The notes under the pieces are model-generated. The model was not told the origin of the DNA and did no database searches. It saw only the letters and a list, made by a program, of their open reading frames with translations. A program made the translations under genes and the position numbers. A stretch of DNA of 21,542 bases, from the NCBI GenBank assembly GCA_028701715.1, contig JAQVQF010000009.1, positions 1 to 21,542 on the forward strand. Direction: 5' to 3'. Positions 1 to 6,525 of this stretch are shown here, one piece after another. This DNA is from Eubacteriales bacterium. Lineage in GTDB: Bacteria > Bacillota > Clostridia > Oscillospirales > CAG-382. Numbering within the stretch: the stretch's first letter is position 1; every line of letters begins with the position of its first letter.

Positions 1-483
1 AGCGGGTATTATTACACAGATATTGTGGGAGAAAAAATGAAAGCGGCCGTTACCTCGGAACAATTAAGCGAGCTTGCCGCGCTTTACCTTTCCATGTCCG
101 AAGACCTAAAAACGGAAGGTTTCGATTCGATTACTAAAACCGATAACAATGACGGCAGCCGGACCGTGACCTGCTCAGAGGTTAAAGCAGAAAGTTTCAA
201 TGAACTTTACGGAGATATGCTGGAGGGCTTTGATGTTTACGAGGATAGCGATATAGATATCGAGGATATGACATTGACCACGGTGATAGACGAGGACGGC
301 AATATAGTTTCGCAAAACATAAGCATGTCAATGAAGATAACAACAGATGAAGAACAAATTAGCTACAGCTTACAGACGACCATAACATACAGCGATTTGG
401 GAACCACAACCATTAATGCTCCCGAAAGCACCGATGATTACGAAGAAATGGAATATTCGGATTTATTGGCATTTTTAGGTTAA
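1..483 (+). CDS. C-terminal part of a secreted/lipoprotein-type protein (5' end outside window)
   Basis: The reading frame is open from base 1 (SGYYYTDIV...) with no stop, so the gene begins upstream. A GTG at 25 and an ATG at 37 are probably internal codons. About 160 residues are visible, acidic and Ser/Thr-rich, with alternating beta-strand-like stretches and no membrane segment. The last ~110 residues line up by eye with the end of the lipoprotein at 1032-2201: NDGS, a DG/EG turn before an alternating hydrophobic strand, and TTIN versus NITIN near the C-terminus. The two are therefore probably paralogues, of the kind of extracellular beta-rich lipoproteins (LppX/DUF6612-like) common in Clostridia. 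That family name is an inference. The signal peptide cannot be seen here. No specific function can be assigned. Confidence 0.8.
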   Translation, partial: SGYYYTDIVGEKMKAAVTSEQLSELAALYLSMSEDLKTEGFDSITKTDNNDGSRTVTCSEVKAESFNELYGDMLEGFDVYEDSDIDIEDMTLTTVIDEDGNIVSQNISMSMKITTDEEQISYSLQTTITYSDLGTTTINAPESTDDYEEMEYSDLLAFLG

Positions 484-492
484 ACGGCCTCC

Positions 493-657
493 AAAAAACC
501 TTGCACTTGAATCCGGTATAATAAATACGCCGGATTCAGTGAGACATCAAGAAACGCTGTTAATTCATAAAAACTTCAGTTTTTATGAATTTATGCGGCA
601 TACGCCGCATAAACAAACCGTTATACGGTTTGTTCGGCAGACATTACTTATAATTTT
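493..657 (+). repeat. Modular palindromic intergenic element, copy 1 (CCGG unit plus triple-hairpin module)
   Basis: The first part (493-549) starts AAAAAACCTTGCACTTGAAT and encloses the stem TGAATCCGG/CCGGATTCA (508-516/530-538). Bases 499-547 match the reverse complement of 6280-6328 at 47 of 49 positions. The second part (556-657) matches 20001-20102 at 97 of 102 positions. It contains three successive perfect hairpins: 562-574/579-591 (13 bp), 592-599/604-611 (8 bp) and 612-621/625-634 (10 bp). It ends with GACATTA (640-646), an end shared with the other copies. There is no open reading frame. It may be a MITE or BIME-like element, or encode a structured RNA. Confidence 0.9.
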
Positions 658-658
658 A

Positions 659-693
659 CGGAGCGGACATATAGTCCGCTCCGCTGTTTAATT
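659..693 (+). terminator. Hairpin, likely terminator
   Basis: CGGAGCGGAC (659-668) and GTCCGCTCCG (674-683) form a perfect 10-bp stem with an ATATA loop, followed by a moderate T-rich run (CTGTTTAATTT). It lies 175 bp after the stop of the partial gene and immediately after the repeat element. It could end the upstream transcript or simply be a fourth hairpin attached to the repeat. The U tract is imperfect, so terminator strength is uncertain. Confidence 0.5.
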
Positions 694-734
694 TAAAAGA
701 ATGACGGCACAAGAAAATATTTTTGATTGTTTTC

Positions 735-792
735 ACGGTTAACGGTTAACGGTTTAACGGTTTAACGGTTTAACGGTTTAAACTGTTTAAAC
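735..792. repeat. Short tandem repeat ACGGTTA/ACGGTTTA
   Basis: Two 7-base units (ACGGTTA) are followed by four 8-base units (ACGGTTTA), then a degenerate AACTGTTTAAAC tail. It lies in the non-coding gap between the two paralogous lipoprotein genes. The unit change from 7 to 8 bases looks like replication slippage. The rest of 793-966 shows no gene or structure that I recognise. Confidence 0.85.
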
Positions 793-966
793 ATTTATAT
801 TTATTTCGGATTTTTATACCGCCGCCGTATCGGTATCGGAAAATCCCTATGAATAGCATATGCCGATTTTTATTTTTACCGATGGAATATAATTTAACTA
901 ATACTCTCCTCATTCCTTATTCTCTCAGTTTTGAGACAACCCAATTATATACGACAATATTAGCCG

Positions 967-995
967 TTGACAAAAAGCAGTTGTTACGATATAAT
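967..995 (+). promoter_or_regulatory. Consensus sigma-A promoter of the 1032 lipoprotein gene
   Basis: TTGACA (967-972), a 17-bp spacer and TATAAT (990-995) match the housekeeping consensus perfectly. Transcription would start near 1002, giving a leader of about 30 bases. This rules out the GTG at 1011 as a better start and supports ATG 1032, with GGAAGGA at 1016-1022. Confidence 0.9.
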
Positions 996-1031
996 GTAAA
1001 CGTATAAACAGTGCCGGAAGGAACATGTGAA

Positions 1032-2201
1032 ATGAAGAAATTATTTATAATATTGCTTTCGCTGACAACTATAACCGCCTTGCTGGTATCCTGCGGCGAC
1101 GGTAAAGAGGTTATTGAGGATGTCAGCAACAACAGCATTGTTTCGGAAGAAAGCCAACAGGAAAGCAGTGCTGAGGACAGTTCGGAGGTAAGCATATCAC
1201 AAAGCGATACCGAAGACAGTTCCGAAGACAGTTCCGAAGAAAATTCCGAAGAAAATTCGGAAGAAAGTGCGGAGGAAAGTTCGGCAAGTGAACCCGAGGA
1301 AAGCAAGCCCGTGGAAAGTGAGCCCGAGGAGAGCAAGCCCGAGGAAAGCAAGCCCGAGGAGAGCAAGCCCGAGGAAAGCAAGCCCGAGGAGAGCAAACCC
1401 GAGGAAAGTGAGCCCGAGGAAAGCAAGCCCGAGGAGAGCAAGCCTGAGGAGAGCGAACCTGAGGAGAGCGAACCCGAGGAATCGAATTCAGACGACAGAG
1501 GACTTAGTGATATGAACGCGGCCGAATTGTTAAATTACGCGTATATCAAAAACGCTTCCCTTGGCAGCTTTACGGCGAACACCGTCAACGAAATGAAATT
1601 CAATTATGCCGGTCAGAACGGTGTCTATAAATACACGGCATCGGTTAAAGCCGAAGGGCTTCAGGGAAACACACCCAAATCCGTTTGTCAGTCCGTCACG
1701 AGCCTTGATGAAAGCGAATCAACGCTTTCAGAGGTATATACCAACGGTTATCTGTACCGCGAAAAAGAATCGGTTAAGAATAAAACCGCTGTTTCCGTGT
1801 CGCAAATGAAGGGAATATTGACTACAAGCGTAGGCGCCGCGGAAAACTTAAGCGGAAGCGTATTCAAAGCGATAAAAAAATCCGTAACGAATGACGGCAG
1901 CTGGCTTGTTACCGGCACAGGCTTGGTGAGCGGCAGCATGAACAGCGTTCTGGACGGCATACTTGCTTCGGTTGATTTGGGCGTTAACGCCAGCCAAATT
2001 AAGCTTGATACGTTTATTGTTTACACATATATAAACAACGAGGGATTTATTACCCTCCAAACAATCGACTGTGTTTTCACAATGGAATACAGCGGAATAA
2101 CCTTAAGCTTTGATTTGGATATGCGTACCGAATATTCCGCGTTCAATTCCACAAAAGTGAATATTACAATAAACCCGGGCGATTATACCGAAACAAAATA
2201 A
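1032..2201 (+). CDS. Surface lipoprotein with 13-copy EPEES/KPEES spacer
   Basis: This 389-aa protein begins with a lipoprotein signal peptide: MKK, a hydrophobic core and the lipobox LVSC with Cys21. It should be exported, lipidated on that Cys and anchored to the outer face of the membrane. Residues ~30-86 are Ser/Glu-rich. Residues 87-151 are 13 uninterrupted pentapeptides of the form (K/E)P(E/V)ES, a charged, extended spacer that would lift the C-terminal domain into the cell wall. Residues ~155-389 form a beta-rich domain resembling the end of the upstream partial protein. ATG 1032 is chosen over the in-frame GTG at 1011 because GGAAGGA sits 9 bases before it and the signal peptide starts exactly there. 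Its own consensus promoter and a downstream hairpin suggest it is monocistronic. Ligand or function is unknown. Confidence 0.92.
   Translation: MKKLFIILLSLTTITALLVSCGDGKEVIEDVSNNSIVSEESQQESSAEDSSEVSISQSDTEDSSEDSSEENSEENSEESAEESSASEPEESKPVESEPEESKPEESKPEESKPEESKPEESKPEESEPEESKPEESKPEESEPEESEPEESNSDDRGLSDMNAAELLNYAYIKNASLGSFTANTVNEMKFNYAGQNGVYKYTASVKAEGLQGNTPKSVCQSVTSLDESESTLSEVYTNGYLYREKESVKNKTAVSVSQMKGILTTSVGAAENLSGSVFKAIKKSVTNDGSWLVTGTGLVSGSMNSVLDGILASVDLGVNASQIKLDTFIVYTYINNEGFITLQTIDCVFTMEYSGITLSFDLDMRTEYSAFNSTKVNITINPGDYTETK
1290..1484 (+). repeat. 15-bp coding tandem repeat (13 units)
   Basis: Thirteen in-frame 15-bp units encode (K/E)P(E/V)ES. Within the block the codon after CCC-GAG alternates GAA/GAG, giving a partial 30-bp higher-order period. 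This points to recent amplification by slippage or unequal exchange. The repeat also creates long, false open frames on both strands. Confidence 0.95.
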
Positions 2202-2240
2202 TCTGAAAACAATATGCGTGTTGCTGTAATTACATTAGCG

Positions 2241-2276
2241 AAAAGCTTTTCCGCTGCGGAAAGCTTTTTGTTTTTA
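2241..2276 (+). terminator. Rho-independent terminator after the lipoprotein gene
   Basis: AAAAGCTTTTCCG pairs with CGGAAAGCTTTT with one bulged base. A run rich in T (CTTTTTGTTTTTAT) follows. It lies 40 bases after the stop at 2201. Confidence 0.85.
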
Positions 2277-2327
2277 TACTCATTTTTATGCGTTAATCGG
2301 TAATTATATATTGAATATCTGTCATTC

Positions 2328-2355
2328 TTGTGTTATTATTGTAGCGGATTATATT
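2328..2355 (+). promoter_or_regulatory. Possible weak promoter for the Nif3-like gene
   Basis: TTGTGT (2328-2333), 16 bp, TATATT (2350-2355). The -35 box is poor. If used, transcription would begin near 2362, which excludes the TTG at 2311 as a start. There is no experimental or comparative support here. Confidence 0.3.
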
Positions 2356-2379
2356 ATTTATGAAAGGTCTTCCGCTGTT

Positions 2380-3147
2380 ATGAACGCATCCGAGGTGCTT
2401 GAATACCTTATAAATTTATCAGAAATCAAAGCCGAACAAACCGTTGACACCATAAAAGCGGGAAACGGGAGCAAACCGGTTGAAAGAGCGGCTGTATGCT
2501 TTATAGCCACGCCGAAGGTTATAAAAGCGGCGCACGAATGGGGCGCCGACCTGCTTATCACCCATGAGCCTACATATCACGATCATTTCGACGATTTTGA
2601 CGGTTCGGAGATTGAAGTCGAAAAAAGGACGCTTATAGAATCGACGGGAATGACGATTTTCCGTTTCCACGACCATGCGCATACCGCCGTACCGGATATG
2701 ATTCATTACGGATTTTTAAAAGCGCTCGGGCTTGGCTACGAATATTATGACAAAAGATTCTGTACGCTCGAAACCCCTTTAACTCCCCTTGAGCTGGCAA
2801 AGCTTATCGAAGAAAAAATCGGCATAAAGCATGTAAGGATAACGGGAAACCGTGACTTCAAGGCAACAAAGCTTGTCCTCTTCCTCGGAGCGTGCGGAGC
2901 AGTAAACCATATACCTCTTAAAGAAGGCAAGGCCGAAATCGCAATCTGCGGGGAGACCTGCGAATGGAAATGCTGCGAATTTGTGCGCGACGCCGCCGAG
3001 CTGGATCACAATATGGCTATGCTTGTCATCGGCCATGAGGGCGGAGAGCGCGACGGAATGAAGCTGCTGGCGGAAAGGATTAAAGATGAGCTCGGAATTG
3101 ACACGAAATACATCGAATCCGAAGAAGTGTATACATATACCGACTAA
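2380..3147 (+). CDS. Nif3-like dinuclear metal centre protein (DUF34/YqfO family)
   Basis: A 255-aa cytosolic protein of the Nif3/DUF34 family, known to form hexameric rings with two metal ions per subunit. It is often labelled GTP cyclohydrolase 1 type 2, but its biochemical role is still unclear. Metal-binding signatures are visible in order: LLITHEPTYHDHF (His62 and neighbours), FRFHDHAHTAVPD (His98/His101), and near the C-terminus LVIGHEGGERDG (His219, Glu223). Length suits the short form without the PII-like insert. ATG 2380 is preferred over the in-frame TTG at 2311 because GAAAGG lies 12 bases upstream and the family normally starts just before this helix. In Bacillus the relative is encoded next to trmK; here trmK is about 9.5 kb away on the other strand. 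The 3' end overlaps the next gene by 62 bp. Confidence 0.93.
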   Translation: MNASEVLEYLINLSEIKAEQTVDTIKAGNGSKPVERAAVCFIATPKVIKAAHEWGADLLITHEPTYHDHFDDFDGSEIEVEKRTLIESTGMTIFRFHDHAHTAVPDMIHYGFLKALGLGYEYYDKRFCTLETPLTPLELAKLIEEKIGIKHVRITGNRDFKATKLVLFLGACGAVNHIPLKEGKAEIAICGETCEWKCCEFVRDAAELDHNMAMLVIGHEGGERDGMKLLAERIKDELGIDTKYIESEEVYTYTD

Positions 3148-5068
3148 GCGAATAACCGCGGTCGTTATCGCGTTGTTTATTATGCTCTTATTTCTCCCCT
3201 GCGAAACAATCGCGCTTGAGCCGTATTCGAGGGGTGATGTCGACGGGAACGGTATTATCGGCGTTTCGGATTATATCGGCATCCGTCTTCACCTGCTGGG
3301 CGTAAAAACACTTTCCGGGGAAGCGCTCGAGGCCTCCGACATAAACGGAGACGGCAGGATAACCGTCACCGATTATATTTCGGTAAAGCTTCATCTGTTG
3401 GGTATAATATCGCTCGGTTCCGAAACCGGTACGCTGCTCAGGCCCAAAGCTTTCGGCGAACCGAAGCCCGCGTCCTCTCTCGAAAGCTGCACGGTCGAAT
3501 ATGTTAAGCGTACGGGAGGAAAATACATATACTGCAACAATCCCGAAGCGCTCCGTTCGGAAGACATAAACGTCATGCTCCTGAAAGAGGAAAATATGTC
3601 CGGCGGATACTTCTTCACCTTTGAGCATGCCAACTACACCGGGAAGTCAGTATATTTGGGGTTCAGGATCGTAAATACCGGCACGGAAAATATAACCGTA
3701 AGCGTCCATAATATAGGTTATCAGACCGAAGGCGACGGTTATGGGATATACGAATGGAATGATTTCTACGGCGTGGATTTTGAACGTCCGTGGACGGGAG
3801 AGAATGTACCGATTGTCTATGACAATACCGAATACACCGTCCCCGCCGGGGAATATATATACATAATAGGCGGCACCTCCGCGGACGCTTACAATAACAT
3901 AAATGTAGGAAACACCGCGGACAACGGTTTATCCGTGTATCGCGTCGCAAACGGAGCCGTTTATTTTACGGTTTCAGGCGGAAGCGCAGAGGGTCAGTTT
4001 TTTTGCTATGACGACGCGGAAAATATTTCCGAAGTGACCGAGGAGCAGGGTTACGTGACCAACCGCAACGGCAGGGATTTTTCAAGGCAATATAAGGGCA
4101 GCGCACCGTATACAGGCGTAATCGACGCCTCGTTTGCCTGGACGGTCGACGACAGCGTGGAAAACAGCACAAAACTCCCCGTAAATTATAAGGTCTCCTA
4201 TGCTTCGGACGCAAAAACCGCAGGCTATAAAGCGTATGAGGAATATAATATAGATGTTGTCGATAAAGAAATAATTTCGGATTCCTGGCACACTCACCTT
4301 TCGGTAAACAGCAGCCATACGGCGATAGATACGGACATGATGCCTTTCTTCTGCACGACCACGGACGGGAAAGAAGTCGTCATAGATTCCTACCACGCCG
4401 ACGGCAAGCCCGATTCCGCCAATATAGGCAACTGGATGGTGATATATCAGGAGCAGTACACCTTTTGCAATACCGGGAACGAAACAAGAGCGTTTGTGCT
4501 GAACATGAAAACGGGCAACAGCTTTGTGGTGGCGCTGCTTGTACGCGACGCAGAGGGCAATGTTATCGACAAAATGCTGCTCAATCACGGGATATATGAC
4601 GAAACCTCGTTTTACAGTCTTGACGTGGAACCGGGCGAAAGCGAACAGATAACGGTCGAATATGTGCTGCTTGCCAATTCCTACGGCAGCGTCATACATT
4701 GGGTAACGGTTGAGGAAGCGGGTACACAGACAAGCGGCAGCCCGGCAATATATATCCCTGTACTTAACCTCACGGACAGGCAGACCGTCAGCGCCTCGTC
4801 CGACCTTAATATCTCATGGCAGGCGGAAGAAGCGGCCACATCATATACCTGCATAGTAGTGCGACTCGCCGGGACTCCCGATCCTTCAAATTCAAGCGAA
4901 TCCTCGCTTCCGGGATCTGTTACGGTATACAAAAACACCGCGCAAACCGAAAATTATGTCACAATACCAAAAGCCGACCTTATGTCGGGCTATTGGTACA
5001 AAATAGCGGTGGCCGCTCAGAACGGCACCGAGCAGAGCTGGAAATCCATATATATCTATATAAACTGA
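3086..5068 (+). CDS. Secreted protein with N-terminal type I dockerin and C-terminal Fn3-like domain
   Basis: A 660-aa exported protein. Residues ~21-43 form a Sec signal peptide (KR, hydrophobic core, probable cleavage near ETIA). The Cys at 39 is not in a good lipobox. Two dockerin calcium-binding repeats follow at once: DVDGNGIIGVSD (51-62) and DINGDGRITVTD (85-96), each followed by a helix ending LHLLG. Such pairs bind Ca2+ and dock onto cohesin modules. Dockerins are usually C-terminal, so the N-terminal position is notable. Residues ~120-540 are a large beta-rich region that I do not recognise. Residues ~553-660 look like a fibronectin-III-type beta sandwich. No glycosidase catalytic motif was identified. 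ATG 3086 is supported by GGAAAGG 7 bases upstream, although it overlaps the Nif3-like gene by 62 bp; a TTG at 3098 is the alternative. Confidence 0.88.
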   Translation: MSSELTRNTSNPKKCIHIPTKRITAVVIALFIMLLFLPCETIALEPYSRGDVDGNGIIGVSDYIGIRLHLLGVKTLSGEALEASDINGDGRITVTDYISVKLHLLGIISLGSETGTLLRPKAFGEPKPASSLESCTVEYVKRTGGKYIYCNNPEALRSEDINVMLLKEENMSGGYFFTFEHANYTGKSVYLGFRIVNTGTENITVSVHNIGYQTEGDGYGIYEWNDFYGVDFERPWTGENVPIVYDNTEYTVPAGEYIYIIGGTSADAYNNINVGNTADNGLSVYRVANGAVYFTVSGGSAEGQFFCYDDAENISEVTEEQGYVTNRNGRDFSRQYKGSAPYTGVIDASFAWTVDDSVENSTKLPVNYKVSYASDAKTAGYKAYEEYNIDVVDKEIISDSWHTHLSVNSSHTAIDTDMMPFFCTTTDGKEVVIDSYHADGKPDSANIGNWMVIYQEQYTFCNTGNETRAFVLNMKTGNSFVVALLVRDAEGNVIDKMLLNHGIYDETSFYSLDVEPGESEQITVEYVLLANSYGSVIHWVTVEEAGTQTSGSPAIYIPVLNLTDRQTVSASSDLNISWQAEEAATSYTCIVVRLAGTPDPSNSSESSLPGSVTVYKNTAQTENYVTIPKADLMSGYWYKIAVAAQNGTEQSWKSIYIYIN

Positions 5069-5086
5069 AAGTTAAAAGGTGTTCAT

Positions 5087-6142
5087 ATGATAAACATTGC
5101 GATAATGGGAATGGGCGTGGTCGGAGGAGGACTCTGCGAAGCCGTTTCAAAAAACAAGGACGTTATTTCTTCCGTTTTCGGAGAAGAGCTTTATATAAAA
5201 TATGTGCTCGATAAACGGACCTTTCCGGGTCATGAGCTTGAAAATCGTGTGGTAAACGACATAAACATAATATTAAACGACCCGACCATAGCTGTCGTTG
5301 CCGAAACCATGGGGGGCGACAAGCCCGCTTACGACTTCTCTCTCGCTTGTCTGAAGGCGGGAAAATCCGTCGTAACATCCAACAAGCTTGTCGTGGAAAA
5401 GCACGCATCCGAGCTTGAGGAGGAAGCGTTAAAAAACGGCGTTTGTTATCTCTATGAGGCATCGGTCGGCGGCGGCATACCCGTTATACACCCGCTTATG
5501 CATTGTCTGAGCGGCAACAGGATAACTAAAATAGCGGGTATTTTAAACGGCACGACCAACTATATTCTTGATAGAATGGAAAAGGACGGCTGTTCGTTTG
5601 AAGACGCGCTTTCCGACGCCCAAAGACTCGGTTATGCGGAAGCAAATCCCGACGCGGATATCGAAGGGCTGGACGCCGCGAGAAAAATCTGCATCCTCGC
5701 GTCCGTATGCTTCGGCAGCTGGTACAGACTGAACGACTGCGCTGAGATAACCGGGATATCGGAGGTCACTCTGAAACATATCGAGGAAGCGAAAAAGATG
5801 GGATATAAGATAAAGCTGTTGGGCGTGGCGGAAAACTCGGACGACGGGAAAAACGCGTTGCTGTTTGTCAAGCCCTGCCTCGTCCCCGAAGACGACCTGC
5901 TTTACGCCGTAAACGGCGTGTTCAACTGTATAACAGTCACCGGAAATCTGGTGGGAGAAGTAGCGTTTTACGGACACGGCGCGGGCGGCTTGGCAACATC
6001 CTCCGCTGTTCTTTCCGACATTATAGAGGCCGTAAAAATTAAAACGCCTCCTTGTGAAAAAAGCAAACCATGTATGATTATTAAAAATATCGATGCAAAA
6101 AGCTGCATTGATATTCTCGGCATAAAATATCCGGTAATATAA
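5087..6142 (+). CDS. hom: Homoserine dehydrogenase, short form without ACT domain
   Basis: Reduces aspartate semialdehyde to homoserine with NAD(P)H in the cytosol, the branch step to threonine and methionine. The N-terminus carries the nucleotide-binding MGMGVVGGG (Gly8/10/13). SNK (98-100), GILNGTTNYIL (151-161) and GYAEANPDADIEGLDAARK (182-200) are the family's substrate and catalytic signatures, with Lys200 the expected catalytic lysine. At 351 aa it ends shortly after the catalytic domain, where most bacterial enzymes (~400-430 aa) have an ACT regulatory domain. Threonine feedback through ACT is therefore probably absent. AAAGGTG precedes ATG 5087 closely. It lies 18 bp after the dockerin gene with no terminator seen between, and is followed by a clear terminator. 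The aspartokinase for the same pathway is in the opposite-strand operon at 17135-18463. Confidence 0.95.
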   Translation: MINIAIMGMGVVGGGLCEAVSKNKDVISSVFGEELYIKYVLDKRTFPGHELENRVVNDINIILNDPTIAVVAETMGGDKPAYDFSLACLKAGKSVVTSNKLVVEKHASELEEEALKNGVCYLYEASVGGGIPVIHPLMHCLSGNRITKIAGILNGTTNYILDRMEKDGCSFEDALSDAQRLGYAEANPDADIEGLDAARKICILASVCFGSWYRLNDCAEITGISEVTLKHIEEAKKMGYKIKLLGVAENSDDGKNALLFVKPCLVPEDDLLYAVNGVFNCITVTGNLVGEVAFYGHGAGGLATSSAVLSDIIEAVKIKTPPCEKSKPCMIIKNIDAKSCIDILGIKYPVI

Positions 6143-6229
6143 GTTTGATAGCTGTACAATGATTCCGTCGCACGGGGTTTTCGGAAACAGCCTGAATTAA
6201 ACCGAACCGTAAAAATCGATTATATAATC

Positions 6230-6258
6230 AAGCCGGAAAAATTCCGGCTTTTTTGTTT
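6230..6258 (+). terminator. Rho-independent terminator after hom
   Basis: AAGCCGGAA (6230-6238) and TTCCGGCTT (6242-6250) form a perfect 9-bp stem with an AAA loop, followed by TTTTGTTTG. It lies about 90 bases after the hom stop. Confidence 0.93.
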
Positions 6259-6277
6259 GTAAAGCTGCGGAAAAATT

Positions 6278-6427
6278 TAATGTCTCACTGAATCCGGCGT
6301 ACTTATTATGCCGGATTCAAGTGCAAGGTTTTTATATAATTTAATGTAAAAACCTTGTACTTGAATAAATCAAAAAACCGGGAAAGCCGCATCGCGGCTT
6401 GGTTTTTGATTTATTCAGTGGATATTA
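6278..6427. repeat. Composite palindromic element: two units head to head (copies 2 and 3)
   Basis: Unit A (6278-6334, reversed) matches the 5' part of the 493-657 element, at 47 of 49 positions against 499-547. Unit B (6347-6427, forward) has the same left end (AAAAACCTTGTACTTGAAT) and a similar right end (ATTCAGTGGATATTA). Its inside is different: a long stem TGAATAAATCAAAAAACC/GGTTTTTGATTTATTCA with an inner AAGCCGC/GCGGCTT (6384-6390/6394-6400). The facing inner ends (6315-6334 and 6347-6366) are a 20-bp inverted repeat with one mismatch. The pair resembles a BIME-type arrangement. No coding potential is evident. Confidence 0.88.
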
Positions 6428-6482
6428 TTTTATCATATTTTACAGATAAATACCGTTATTATAACCTTACCGATTTATCCGG

Positions 6483-6504
6483 CATACACTGACAAGGGTA
6501 TAAT
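6483..6504 (+). promoter_or_regulatory. Candidate sporulation (sigma-E-like) or sigma-A -10 region for sleL
   Basis: CATACACT (6483-6490) fits the Bacillus sigma-E -10 consensus, and yaaH-type genes are mother-cell sigma-E genes in Bacillus. No convincing sigma-E -35 box is seen at the right distance. TATAAT at 6499-6504 is an alternative sigma-A -10, also without a good -35. The choice cannot be made from sequence alone. Confidence 0.3.
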
Positions 6505-6525
6505 AAACACATGGGAGTAATATTT

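Noticed and set aside
735..792. Possible CRISPR-like array
   Set aside because: Units are 7-8 bases with no spacers, so it is a simple tandem repeat.
917..1441. Long minus-strand frame rich in LLSSG repeats
   Set aside because: It is the antisense shadow of the 15-bp coding repeat of the lipoprotein. It has no ribosome site and overlaps the plus-strand promoter.
2311..2379. Extended TTG start for the Nif3-like protein
   Set aside because: No ribosome site before TTG 2311, and the extra residues do not fit the family; ATG 2380 has GAAAGG upstream.
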